A stretch of 64,000 nt of DNA, from contig NC_033623.1 of the NCBI RefSeq assembly GCF_001540865.1, forward strand, positions 13,824,116-13,888,115, written 5' to 3'. This document shows, piece after piece, positions 21,155 to 33,154 of the stretch; within the stretch, counting starts at the first letter, position 1; each line of letters starts with the position of its first letter. This DNA is from Ananas comosus. Taxonomy: Eukaryota > Streptophyta > Magnoliopsida > Poales > Bromeliaceae. Under the pieces are notes generated by a model. That model had not been told where the DNA came from. It ran no database searches and saw only the letters and a list, made by a program, of their open reading frames with translations. The translations under genes and the position numbers were made by a program.

Positions 21155-24100
21155 ATGGCGATAAGCGGGCGCAACGATCCTCTTCTCTCTACCGCACTTT
21201 TCCGTCGCCTCCGATTCGTTCTCTCTCAACTCCAGGTCCGTTCCCGCCCTCCGCTCTCCGTGTTCCGTGTTCCGTCTCTCTCTCTTTATTCCGATCTCTC
21301 TGTGGCATTTCGTCGAACAACTCACCGGTGTGGTAACCACGCAGAGGTGGAGCCACACATCGGCGGGAGAGAACGAGAGCGCTACTCTCAGGGACTCGGG
21401 TTCGAATCTCCCACCGAAGAAGGGTAAAGTTTCTTCATTCCTGAAGCTTTTGGTTGAGAAGGTTTCGTTGAATTAGGAATATTTGATTTCATTTTGATGA
21501 ACGATCTCTGTGTTTGATTTACATGCTGAGTGTTTTAATTTGTACATGAAGAAGTTTTCGAGATCTATGAAACAAATTACGATGACGCGCGTAAAATTCC
21601 TTATGCCATACAAAGTAGATTAGAACAGAGGCAAATTGTATTGTTTGGTTCATTTGGATTTAGTGCCACATTACATCATCATAGGGCAAAATTTGTATGA
21701 CCTTTGGATGCACACTGAGGTTTTATTTGCTTATATTGAATGTGATTATTAACCTCCGGAAATAGATTGCATAATTTATGTTAATCACGTATGAGTATAT
21801 AGAAAGTGTGTTAGTGTTAATGAGGCGGAGAAACTAAGATTAAAAGAATCTGAATATTATGTTGCGTACTTGCATTGCAACTTTCACTTTCTCATCACAA
21901 CTCTAGATATGATTGTAAGTTGCTTAACATCTCTGAATTTTAGGTCCTTTCGATCCTTCAACTTGGAGGACTATGGATTCAAGGACTGTTGGTATTAACA
22001 AGTCGGCAATATCTTCTTCCACTTGGACAGTTTTGAAAGTTCTTCAAAAAAAAGGTGCATAAAATTTCCCTTTATATTTTTCTTTTCCAGGACTACTTTA
22101 ATTAATATTTCCGCTTGGCCTATGCGGTTGATGATATTAAGTAACTTGAGGAGTAGAAGCTAGCTATGTTGCATAATTTGAGAAATGTTACTTTGTTTCT
22201 ACAACATTTTTACCGTATAGTCCATGTTGTTAACTAAATGTTTTCTTTAACTTGTTGATGGTTCGTCGGTGCTTCGGTATATGCTTATCCTGGTTTTTTA
22301 TCTGTCATGCACTGGCTAAACATATGCAGTTAGTATTAATACTTGTCAACAATACTTTTCAGTCTTTCAGATGAAAAAGAAGAAAAAGCACCTTATTTTT
22401 TTTAAAAAAAATACCAGATTGAACTTGGTATTTCTTTAGCTGATTTAGAGTAAACTGTAAATAGATCCTTGCGTTGTTTTTTCCTGCTATTTGATAAGGG
22501 TGCAATTTTTTTTGACAATTATTCTACGCAGGTTTCGAAGCCTATCTTGTTGGTGGATGTGTAAGGGACTTGCTTTTAAAGAGAACACCAAAGGATTTTG
22601 ATGTGATCACCACTGCTAGTCTTAAACAGGTTCCAAATTCCACACTTATCTATACATCCATTTGGAGACATTTTTGGGAAATGTTTCTGACTAGTGAATA
22701 TTCATTGTTATTGACATGATACTGCTACCATTGCAGATTAGGAAACAATTTCATCATTGTAGAGTTATAGGACGTCGCTTCCCAATATGCCAGGTTCAAG
22801 TTTTAGGCTCCATAATTGAGGTTTATCTAATTTGGCAACTATGCTTATTGGATCAGATTTCCTTCTGCTTTTGTTGTATGATAACCGACCTTGATTCAGT
22901 TACTACTTTCTCTTGGCACTAGGTTTCAAGCTTTAGCACCATCAATAAGAGCAACAAAGAAAGGCAACAAGTTGTTTTATCTGAAATATCAGATAATTGT
23001 GATGAGAAAGACATTCTTCGCTGGAAGAATTGTATGGAACGAGATTTTACTATTAATGGGTAAATTTCTGATGTGCTGGATCGTTTTCAATGGAAAGTTC
23101 AGAGATGCTTAGTTCATTTGTTGCACTTCCTTTTATTTCCTTTTAGTTGGGATTCAGCTGACCTATTCTAATATCATCTCTTTTGGGCAACAGTCTGTTC
23201 TTTGATCCCTTTGATTCTACCATCTATGATTATGTGAATGGAATAAGGGACATAAAGGCATCAAAGGTACCTGTTTATGCATGTTATTGTTATATCTTCC
23301 TGCATTTAGCAGTCACTATACAAATGCTTTGCCGCTATTTTGATTGTGAACTTGTATAAGCAGGTGTGCACTGTAATTCCAGCTCATATATCATTCAAAG
23401 AAGATTGTGGTAGGAATTCATTCCATGCAACTGCTTTCATAGTTGTCGTTCTTAATGGTTCAGACCAAGGTGATAGTTAATATGCCTTTTGACCAAGGTC
23501 TTATTATTAAATCAATCACAGCTAGAATTTTGCGTGGCTTGAGAATTGTTGCTCGCCTTGGTTTTCGATTTTCTAAGGAAACTGCAACTGCAATACGGGA
23601 TCTTTCTTCATCCGTAATAACCCTCGAGAAGGTATTTGCAGTTTTGGCACATGTGAGCATGCCCGTCATCTTTATCCTGTTTGTCCTAACAAATGTATTT
23701 TTGTTCCTTGCTGTTTAGTCAAGGCTGCTGATGGAACTAAACTTTATGCTGGCTTATGGAGCAGCTGAATCCTCTATATATTTGCTTCAGAAATATCAAC
23801 TCCTTCAGGTGTTGCTCCCTTTTCATGTAAGTATGCTCTGCTAGTTTCTTTGTGTTAGTCATTTTGATTGTAGTTGCTTGAAGCCTTGAAGCTTTCTCTC
23901 ATAATTGTTCTACTAAAATCTGAGTTGAACTTCAGGGCGCATACCTGGCACATCAGACCGAAGACAAATCCACTGAAAGGACTAATATGCTCATGGTGAG
24001 AAGCTAATTCTTGTGAATATGTTGGTGATTATGCCGGTCCTTCTCTTCTAATTTGTGGCTTCTTTAAGTAAAAAAAAATCAGTTATATCCTGTTGGTTGC

Positions 24101-25195
24101 CTGCAATTCTGCAGTGTACTGGTAATAATGACATTACTTTTATCTTACTAAATTGATGACCATTTGCTGAAGCTGGCATGATTACTAACAATATATGTTG
24201 CTTATAGATTGTCGTTTCTTGTATTTCACTTTGATTCCTAATTTCCTATACTTCTTCTTTATAATTGTGGTCAACATATTTATAATGGCTATCTGATTCT
24301 GTGAATTTTTTACATTCTACAGAAGTTATTTTCAAATGTTGATAAACTATTTGCTGCTGACCGTCCATGTGACTGCACCTTATGGTGAGGAACTGTATAT
24401 TAATCATTGTCAATTTGCAATTCTATCACTTATTGACTGATCAAAACTTTCAATGCCTTGAACAGGCTAGGACTGTTGGCCTTTCATCTGACGCTGGTAA
24501 ATCACCCTCAAGATGCTCCCGTAGTTTGGGCTTTTGCCTCTATTATGTATTATGGAAGATGGACTAGAGCCATAGAGTTTGTAAGACAAAATGTTCAGTG
24601 TGCGGTTCAGTTTGTTCCTGAAATTCTACTGCCGGCTGAAACCAAGTCTGACGAGCTACTTCTAGAAGAAACATCACATTTTGCATCTTTGGTTAAGTCT
24701 TCTGTTGATGCTTTTACCTGCATAGACGCTCTTCAGAAGTCATTGGCTAGATATCCAGAGTCTTCTCCATGTTTAGGACTGGTAAGTATATATAATCTCT
24801 GTTAAATCTCAGCTCATAACTACTGTTTTCTAAAGACCTTAACTATTCCTCTTTACAATGCTGCTATGGTTTTCTTTGATATTTTCAGTCTCTTTTTCAC
24901 TCCCGTGGAACACACATAATATTTAGAATTGCAGGTCATTGTGTCTGAGAAGATGGGAAAAAGTGTGTCCAAACTTTTTGATGGGCTGGAGACTGATATA
25001 ACATCTTATGGTAAGAAAAGAGAAACATATGACATTAACTACGCTCTGCTCAAAAAGGGGGATCCTGATGAAACCAGATTTGCTATGGGAAAAATCATTA
25101 TGGATACAATGAATGATGGGCTAAGTAACAGAGAAACTAGTAGTGGAATTTCCACGCATAGAGGCCATGTTCCACTGTCTTCATTATTTAAGTAG
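21155..25195 (+). CDS. bacterial-type poly(A) polymerase / tRNA nucleotidyltransferase family protein
   Basis: Class II nucleotidyltransferase adding nucleotides to RNA 3' ends. Fourteen exons: 21155-21235, 21345-21423, 21944-22054, 22532-22629, 22737-22820, 22923-23059, 23194-23266, 23364-23409, 23522-23631, 23719-23826, 23936-23995, 24323-24384, 24466-24781 and 24935-25195; 541 aa in phase throughout. The catalytic head has [11 protein letters not shown] and DFDV (aspartates at about 112 and 114). [13 protein letters not shown] (about 131-143) resembles the signature separating bacterial poly(A) polymerases from CCA-adding enzymes. [13 protein letters not shown] and [16 protein letters not shown] follow. 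The Arg-rich start ([20 protein letters not shown]) could be an organelle targeting peptide. The first two exons are the least certain, because they rest on phase and splice sites only; an in-frame ATG at 21973 is a fallback start. Confidence 0.88.
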
Positions 25196-26394
25196 AGAAG
25201 ATCTCACATATTTGGGGAAATTTCTGGAGCTAGTTTGGGCTTTGCTAAGGGGTGTTGAGATTAACTTGCAGAAGTTAGAGAAGGTCGGGATTAACCGTGC
25301 TTGCTCTCGAATATCATTCATCACCAGTTTTCAAGTAAGTTAGAGATTGTGTGGAGCTGCTCATAGGTTTCGCGAGAAGCATCCGATTAAACTGCATTAA
25401 TTGTAAGTTAATGCATAACATGTGAGGACTAACTGAAAGAGTAGTTTATTTAGTCGTACACTGAATTGCTAGTTATCAACATCTAGTATTCTGTATATCG
25501 TGTTGTAGCCTCACTTACAGCATTGAAGAATGTATAATCAAGATCCTGGCTAATCAAAATTCTTTGCAGTTGTATGACTAATAAACTCTTTAATTTTTCA
25601 TTGTTCTAATTGATAGATACATTTGGAACACAACTTGTTTGAAGTTAAATTTAAGTGTACTCAAACTGTACTAATAAAGTATATTTTATATATATATATT
25701 ATTTCAACAAGTTGTTACGATTTTTTATTTTTGGTGGAGGGAAGTAAGTGACATCATTATCATTGTGCTTAGTTGGCCAGCCTTATATGCTCCTGAAAAA
25801 TAGCCACACGTGCATTTGATACAATTTAGGATGTAAAAAAATTCCTTTCAATCAATTTGCTCTCTTAGGATCTTAGGACTTCTTTTATTATTATTATTAT
25901 TATTATTTTTCCAATCACGCAGATATCTCAGGATGTAGGATCATTTTCTTCCATGTAAGTTTTGCCGACCCTTCACTCTCGATTTAGAATTTACTCTTGA
26001 AGGATAACAATATTTATATTGCTACAATCTACATTTACAGGAAATTTCCAACTCCGTTTCTTTCCTTGTTTTCTTTCTAAAATTTATGAACTTCCTTCGC
26101 GCACGTTGTGCACCTCCATGGAAGAGCCAAACTTATGGATATCTCCAAATATACCCGAGAGAATTCACTAATTACACTTTTTAAGTTACTTTATGAGATA
26201 CCCTTGCAAATTCGCACAAGTCACATATTAGTAAGCTCCATGATCCCTGAGGCATCACCCATTATCGCCTTTAAAAGCGTTAAGATCATCTTGTAAACCA
26301 AAGCACGGTACCCAATTCAAAACATGCCAGAATGCATTTAACCAGTCAGATTTCAAATCTTACAAAAATCAACTCAACAATCAAACTTTGTTTT
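25196..26394. other. 3' flank and intergenic, TTA microsatellite
   Basis: Downstream of the PAP-like gene; AT-rich. It includes a (TTA)n run at about 25885-25907. No gene or clear transposon seen. Confidence 0.5.
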
Positions 26395-26521
26395 TTTTTA
26401 TTTTTATTTTTATTTTTATTTTCGCGCCCCTCCTTCAAGGCCCTGACTGTCTCACCCATGTAGCTTAATTCATATTGTCAATGAATGAAGCAGGTAGCGG
26501 GCCACCTTTTCTCAAAAAAAA
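26395..26521 (+). mobile_element. possible LINE 3' end remnant
   Basis: After a T-rich (TTTTTA)n lead, a segment with ATGAATGAAGCAGGTAGCGG, GCCACCTTTTCTC and a short A tail (26514-26521) resembles the 3' ends of plant L1-type elements. No reverse transcriptase is present. Recognition is by style only. Confidence 0.3.
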
Positions 26522-27136
26522 CAATCGAACTTTGGGGTACCTTATACAGTATCCATTGCCACGGCACATTTCTCATTAATTAATAATAACCCTCCAACAT
26601 CAATTGGTACACCTCATCCTGGGACGTCCAACGTTAAGATCGTTCAAATCAAATCAAACCATGCTTACCCATCGGTCAAATTCTGGACAGAGCGCCAGTA
26701 AAGCAGGAGGGTCTTCACTTGCTATTATTATTTTACTCCTAATCAACTCCAAAGGACCAAAACCAAGGAGCATTTTTTTTTTTTAATTTTATTTTTACAC
26801 TTGTGTGTACGTGGCTAGGAAATACCCAACACTTTCACCTTGGACCCAATTTAAAGATGGTGCTCCTAATTATTGGAGTCTAAGTCGTGGTCCTTCTTTT
26901 GAGTGCCAAGGGATTTATTTCAATTTATTTTATTTTATTTTATTTTATTTTAATTACTGTGAAGTTGTCTCAGCACTTTAAATTTCAGCTCCGGCAATCG
27001 CACTCTACCATCTGCCGGCTGTCAGAACGGATCAAAATTATGGTCCCGACCAAAAAAATTATTGCATGCATGCGGTGTATTTTTACACTTCATACACCAT
27101 GGTTAATATCTCATTATATATATATATATAGAATTC
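26522..27136. other. intergenic
   Basis: No gene. Contains (TTTTA)n near 26925-26950 and a short TA microsatellite at about 27115-27130, immediately before a MITE. Confidence 0.5.
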
Positions 27137-27671
27137 GGCTACTATATACTCTTAGGAGTACGATCACCCTCATACTCATAAATCGTTTTCGATGATAGAG
27201 CTTTCGAATCGACGATCCATACCGTTAAATATTATCTAGAGCATTTAAAACTTTTAAAAATTAAATTTTATAATTTTTTGACATCATTTACCTTACGATC
27301 AAAAGCTCACAAAATTGACACTTTTTAACAGTCGGTATGAGATATTTGGTAGTTTAACGGTGTAAAAGAATCGGAATTGGTTGAATTTTTGATAGAAAAT
27401 TTTATTCATTACCTAGAAAAAGATCGATAACTCTGATTTTAAATAGAAAGATCCGATCATCCATTTTTAGGATGTCATTCGATTTCGACCGTTCATTTTA
27501 TACCCACTTGATGGATTTTATTATGATTTCGAAAAATTACGAAATTTATTTTTTAAAAGTTTCGAATACTCTATATCATATTTAACGGTGTGGATCGTCG
27601 ATTCGAAAATCCCAACATCGAAAACAACTTATGAGTACAAAGGACTCTATACTCATAAAAGTATAGTAGCC
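27137..27671. mobile_element. foldback MITE, family A (535 bp)
   Basis: Begins GGCTACTATATACTCTTA and ends with the inverse (GGCTACTATACTTTTATGAG on the minus strand). Imperfect inverted arms extend about 150 bp each and share CGAATCGACGATCC and ACCGTTAAATAT blocks. The arm core also matches the element at 1793-2262. It sits between TA- and CT-microsatellites. No target duplication was confirmed and there is no coding capacity. Confidence 0.75.

Positions 27672-27673
<2 letters not shown>

Positions 27674-27740
<67 letters not shown>
27674..27740. repeat. (CT)n and (TA)n microsatellite
   Basis: A nearly perfect CT repeat of about 58 bp with one T interruption, followed by a short TA run, directly at the right end of the MITE. 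Confidence 0.9.
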
Positions 27741-27741
<1 letters not shown>

Positions 27742-28261
27742 GAGTCCAGCTACTATGTTATTAATAGCACGAAGCATTTGGTGCTACCAAGTTTTTCACC
27801 GTTAAATCTACCATTTTGATCATTTTCATCCGTTAGATCATATTATTCAACCAACCACCCACTCAACCCTAGGGGGCTCACATCATCCTAACCGCACATC
27901 TTTTAATCCAATGGCCAAAAACATGTATATATGTTGAAGAAATTCGCATGATATTTGATGATTTGTGCTTTAACGTTAATGTTTAGATGTTAGATGTGAT
28001 TTATAATATTTTAAAAAATCTCTTGATATAAAATTTAAATATTTTATTATCTAGATATTACATAGCTTTAAAATCATTATTATAGAGACGTACATGTTTC
28101 CTTTTATGAAAAATAAAAAGTATTATTAATAGATTGATGTCTGCATTTTGTAAATGACATATCTCATCCAGTAGATATAGTGAAATTCAATTAGCAATAC
28201 ATGAATATTTAAAATTATCTAGCCCTTTATCTATTTCATGCGTAAGAAATAAATATTCTCA
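27741..28261. other. intergenic, possible end of another MITE
   Basis: It starts with AGAGTCCAGCTACTATGTTA and a GGTGCTACCAAG segment resembling a MITE terminus. I could not find the opposite end. The rest is AT-rich without a gene. Confidence 0.35.
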
Positions 28262-28868
28262 ATTTATGACTAACATTTACATCTTTTAATTAATAAATTC
28301 TAATTTCAGAGATTGGAATTAAGAGGTGTGGTATATAACATCTTCATATGCTCTACGCTGCACGGAATAATAATTTCAAGTTCCAACTGGTGGAGCGATT
28401 GGTTAAAGAACGATTGGAATGAATCCAACTGTCATGTGTCGAGCAGAAAGATCACGAATAATCGTGAAAAAGTAATTAAAAGAAGTGAAAAACATTAACA
28501 CAATAATAACACCCCCGTAATAAATAAATAATAATAACTACAAATATTAGATATATATATTCATAATGTATGACTCTAATATTTACATCTTTTAATTAAT
28601 AAAATTCTAATTTTGAGAGATTGGAATTTAGGGGTGTGGTACATTGCATCTTCATATGCACCCGGTGCACGGAATACTAGTTGTACGTTCTGAGCGGTGG
28701 GCTATTAAAAGTACGGTAAGGATGAATTCAATTGCCACGTGTCAAGTAGAAAGGTCACGACTCTTCGTTGGAAAGTAATTAAAAGAAGTGGAAAACCTTT
28801 GATAATAATAATAACACACCCCAATAATAAATAAATAAATATTAATAACTACGAATATTTTAATAAAT
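28262..28868. repeat. ~305 bp tandem duplication upstream of the cyclin gene
   Basis: Copy 1 (about 28262-28562) and copy 2 (about 28563-28868) align along their length. Both contain TTTACATCTTTTAATTAATA, GAGATTGGAATT, GGTGTGGTA, CATCTTCATATGC, AAAGTAATTAAAAGAAGTG and a run of AATAAATAA ending in AACTAC-AATATT. Copy 2 carries CCACGTGTC where copy 1 has TCATGTGTC. Confidence 0.75.
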
Positions 28869-28923
28869 GGGGGAGTGGTGCGAGTACGAACTCAAAAATT
28901 TGAACGCACATGGTGTGGGGGAG

Positions 28924-28934
28924 TAACCGTTAGG
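28924..28934 (-). promoter_or_regulatory. MSA element (G2/M, MYB3R site)
   Basis: CCTAACGGTTA on the minus strand matches the mitosis-specific activator consensus YCYAACGGYYA perfectly. It lies about 650 bp upstream of the cyclin ATG. Confidence 0.75.
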
Positions 28935-28982
28935 AAACCACGCGGACCGAGTTGGCCCCACACACCTTTTCCAGCTGAGAGA

Positions 28983-28993
28983 TCCAACGGCTA
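28983..28993 (+). promoter_or_regulatory. MSA element (G2/M, MYB3R site)
   Basis: TCCAACGGCTA matches YCYAACGGYYA perfectly. It forms a head-to-head pair with the site at 29002-29012. Confidence 0.8.
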
Positions 28994-29001
28994 CCATTCA
29001 C

Positions 29002-29012
29002 TAGCCGTTGGA
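29002..29012 (-). promoter_or_regulatory. MSA element (G2/M, MYB3R site)
   Basis: On the minus strand TCCAACGGCTA, identical to the neighbouring site and inverted, with 8 bp between them. Three perfect MSA sites within 90 bp fit a mitotic cyclin promoter. Confidence 0.8.
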
Positions 29013-29167
29013 TTTAAAATTCGTCGGAGTGAGATAAAATCACGAGGCGTGGGTGAAACAACGCATCTACGGACACAAACCCGATTTTCTCGCCCCTCCC
29101 TTTTTTCCTTCGTAAAAATCTCTCCTTTAAAAAAAAAAAAGAAAAGAAATTTCGGGGCGCTTGTTGT

Positions 29168-29171
<4 letters not shown>

Positions 29172-29199
<28 letters not shown>
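29172..29199. repeat. (CT)n microsatellite in the probable cyclin 5' UTR
   Basis: About 14 CT units. Pyrimidine-rich tracts are common in plant leaders. The leader between here and the ATG at 29579 may contain an intron ending at the CAG before 29569. Confidence 0.7.
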
Positions 29200-29578
29200 C
29201 CAAATCCCGAAGAGGAGAGAGAGTGTGGGAGCGGGGTCGAGAGTGTGCGAGACGCAGAAGAGGACGTGATAAAACCCCGGTGAAGGGTCCTCCAAATGGG
29301 GATCGTCTTGCCCTAGCGCGCCCCCCTCGCTCGGTTTGATCGAATCCCGGAGGGGGATCTGAGGACGATCGCGTTGGAGCGAGAGCGCGAAGGTTCCGAT
29401 TCGTTTCCTCATTGCTTCTTTTGATTTGGGATTTTGATCACGGAGCTTGATGGTGTTGAGATTTTGGGATTTGGATTTGGGGTTTGAGGGCTTTGGTGTG
29501 GTTTCTTGGATGGGTTCCTTTTATTTGGTGCGTGGAATCCTTGTGAATTGCGAGTTGTTTTGTGGCAGGTGATTGGAG

Positions 29579-32500
29579 ATGGAAGGAGTTGATGAGAACA
29601 ATCGGATTGTGACGAAACCCTCGATTTTTCGAGGCAATGGTTAGTGGGTTTTGGGTAATCAAAGCAAGAAGTTGCTAAGCATGAATCTTAAGCTCTAAAA
29701 TTTTAATTGTTTTTTTCTAAATCTTTTTCCTTTCTTTTCTTGTTGATTGCAGAGATGGGGAATCGTAGAGCTTTGAGGGATATAAGAAATTTGATGGGAG
29801 CTCCCCCCTATCCCTGTGCGGTTAGCAAGAGGCCATTGTCAGAGTAATGTATCTTATCTTTTGATCTATCAATTGACCAAGAACTAATGTAGCTTTTGCT
29901 AGCTCTTACAATCCTTTTTTCTTGGGGGGTTCTTTTGTTTTGTTTTTTATTTTAGAAAGAATGGCATAGATGATCAGAAACCGACCTTCGCAGGCCGACG
30001 GCCCATGACAAGGTCAGGGACGAACTATTTCTCTGTTTCTCTTTCTTTAACTTTTTCCACAATTTTTGCTGATGGGTTTTCCTCTTTTAGGAGATTTGCT
30101 GCTTCTTTAGCAAGCAGATCACAGCATTCTCATCAGGTGATTCTTAGACCACAAAAAAAAAAAAGAAAAAAAGAGATTACCCGTTAACTCATCGCCTATT
30201 TGCTTTGAAAAGTGATCTACTTTTTCGGCTCTTCCGTTTAGTGGTTTTTGTATCTCGCGTAGGAAGCTAGTGAAACAAGTGAGGAGTACATCATTGGCCG
30301 GCACAAGAAACCCAATCTATCAACTTTAAATCCATGCAGTTCTGATACTTCTTTGGCTATAGAAGTGGATGATTATACAGCTGCTAATGACTTAACATTG
30401 CCAATGGTTGAGGAAATCGAAGAAATGGTTTGATTTTATTGACTGTTATTGCATTTCTTCGCAAGAAGCCTTTTAGTCTTGGGATGAATATGTCTTGCTT
30501 ACTTTGCATTCTAATTTTATAGGGCAACTGTGATCTCAAGGAAGTTGAAATGGAGGATCTTGTTGAGGAGCCTATTCCTGATATTGACGGTTTTGACTCC
30601 AGTAATCCACTTGCGGCTGTTGATTATGTTGAGGAGATATACAGCTTCTACAAACGAACTGAGGTAGAGCTTGACTCTTCGGATTAGATCTTAACAAATT
30701 GAAGTTGGCAATAATGAAGTTATAATCCTAGATTAAGAATCCTAACTCTGATTCCAGTAAGCAACTGTCAAAGTAAATTAAAATCACCTCTGCTTTTGAG
30801 GCACATTGATGCAGAAAATTCCCAGAAAGAATTCAAATTGTACAAGGAATAGATGAAAAAGGATATAATATCTTGGTTTCAGGCAAAGAAGCCTTTTCAC
30901 TCAAAGAACAGCTACGATGAGCAAATGATCATATGTCAACATGACATTGATGATAAATAGTCTCTATCAAGAGCAATCTAATTGGTGCAGAGTTAGTATT
31001 TTCTGACTGATACGGAGTATTCGTTAATTTGCTTACTATTAAATAAAACCAACTACTGTACATTCTTCAGTTGAACTTTAGAAGCAACCTATTGGCATAG
31101 TTGAAGTCCAATGTGACGTAACATGTCTATGTTAGGCATGTTAACTTCTAAGGCCGTCAATTTATTGATTAATTATAACTGTAATTGATGGTGCTTTCCA
31201 GTTTAATGTAAACAATCTTCAATTTGATCTTTTGTACGGATATCATCAGTAATGTGCATATCATAACCTCTTCTCTAGAAAGTATTTAGGAAGTATGCTA
31301 GAAGTATTCGTTTCTTGTATTATCTCATGAATAGGCAAAATAACTGAAGTATCGATGCACCTCTGTGGAGCAATTTAAAACAGTTTTGTATAACATATAT
31401 CTAAAAAAGATTGCAACAACCAAAATTTAGTTCAGAAACATAGCCACCATTGATCTACTTAGTAACCAACCTCGAAATACAGAACACAATCAGAATTTTG
31501 ATACACTTAATCAATAAGCTTAAACTCATGCAGGTTGCCGGCTGTGCCCACCTCGATTATATGTCCAATCAGTTTGACATTAATGAAAAGATGCGGGCTA
31601 TTCTCATTGACTGGCTGATAGAGGTAAAGAAAACTTACTAACCTAGCTCATTTTCCACAAGCATATCTTCCCATTACTACTCCCGGTCATGGAACTTCTA
31701 AGTAGTTTGTATAATTTTCTTTGACAGGTGCATTACAAATTTGAGCTAATGGATGAGACTCTTTTTCTCACCGTCAATATTATAGACAGATTCTTATCAA
31801 GGCAGACAGTGATAAGGAAAAAGCTTCAGCTGGTGGGAGTTACAGCCATGCTTCTTGCTTGCAAGTATGAGGAAGTATCTGTTCCAGTTGTTGAGGATCT
31901 GATTCTAATTTCTGACCGAGCTTACACGAGGCATGAAGTCCTAGAAATGGTAATAACCTTGAAGACATACATATGTATATCCTGTAAGACCTTGTATATC
32001 CCGTAAGACCTTGTATGTGCTTCATATGGTTTATAACTTTTTGGTCTATAGGGTGCATAGACTGAAATTTCTCCTACACTTCTTTGCCAATATCAGTAAT
32101 GTTCATATTAGAGTTTGCTTATGTGCAATGAAATCCAGAGTTTACGGACCTGAATTTTACAAACAGACCTAAATTTTAGAAATGAAAATTTCAGACTGAG
32201 TTGAATCTGCCACTAGAGCAATTCACCCAATTAAAAATCTTTCTACTTCATGCTGACTCTATGCATCTACTTGAGCAGGAAAGTTTGATGGTCAACACGT
32301 TGCAGTTCAACATGTCTGTGCCAACACCTTATGTTTTTATGAGAAGGTTCCTAAAAGCAGCTCAGTCGGATAGACAGGTAGACAGCATTTAGATGGCTTG
32401 TTGGTAAAGAAACAAATTTTCTATTAAATGGCTCTTTTCTGATTGACGTACGTATTCCTTATGAAATGAGTTAGCTGGAGCTTCTCTCCTTTTTCATCAT

Positions 32501-33154
32501 CGAGCTTTGTTTGGTTGAATATCAAATGCTCAAGTACCGTCCCTCTTTGCTTGCTGCTGCGGCAATTTACACTGCTCAGTGCTCTCTCAAAGGGTTCAAG
32601 CTTTGGACAAGAATTAGTGAGCTACATACCAGCTATTCCGAGGAGCAGCTTCTGTGAGTTCTTACATGTTCCTTATATAAGTGCCATTTGGCCTAGCTTC
32701 TAGATTAACTTTCCTATTCCAGAAAAGCAGAAGCTTTTAGAAACAAGTGTCTCTTAACAAATAGGCTGGAGCAAAAGCTTTTGCTCCTGTGTAAGCTAAT
32801 ACAGGCTTTTGTCCTTCAGAAACAGAAGTTCCAAGTTGAAGCTACGGCTTCTGCTTCGAGGGGCTTTACTTAAACAGCACTTATGCAGAAACTTCGGGCT
32901 AAACAAGTCCTAATTTCTTTGCAGTCTCTATCGTCAGTGGTGATTTCGATCCATTTTGTTAAATTCGTGACTATGCGTTTGTTTTCTTTTCTTGACTTGT
33001 GTTGTGCAGCGAGTGCTCTAGATTGATGGTAGATTTTCATCGAAAAGCTGGAACTGGCAAGCTCACAGGGGTGCACAGGAAATACAGTACTTTCAAGTTT
33101 GGATGCGCGGCAAAATCTGAAGCAGCTCTTTTTCTGTTTGATTCAGGAATTTAA
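29579..33154 (+). CDS. CYCB2: G2/mitotic cyclin, B2 type
   Basis: Regulatory partner of a cyclin-dependent kinase at G2/M. Eleven exons: 29579-29639, 29753-29843, 29956-30012, 30091-30136, 30263-30427, 30523-30663, 31534-31623, 31728-31949, 32279-32377, 32475-32653 and 33010-33154; 431 aa. A perfect destruction box RRALRDIRN (RxxLxDIxN) lies at about residues 25-33, for APC/C-driven degradation. The cyclin box includes [18 protein letters not shown], the HxKF form typical of plant B2 cyclins, then [12 protein letters not shown] and LLACKYEE. The C-terminal cyclin fold has [17 protein letters not shown]. All joins keep phase. Three MSA elements upstream support cell-cycle control. No defects seen. 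Confidence 0.96.

Noticed and set aside
21375..21415. GGTTCGAATCTCC, a perfect-looking tRNA B box, in exon 2 of the PAP-like gene
   Set aside because: No A box at proper spacing and no acceptor stem pairing; the segment fits as coding sequence in phase.
28875..29339. 154-codon plus-strand frame in front of the cyclin
   Set aside because: Overlaps the MSA sites and CT microsatellite, low complexity, no homology recognised; regarded as promoter/leader.
32700..32900. AGCAGAAGC / GCTTCTGCT words in the last cyclin intron suggesting a MITE
   Set aside because: Inverted matches are short and scattered and no target duplication was found.
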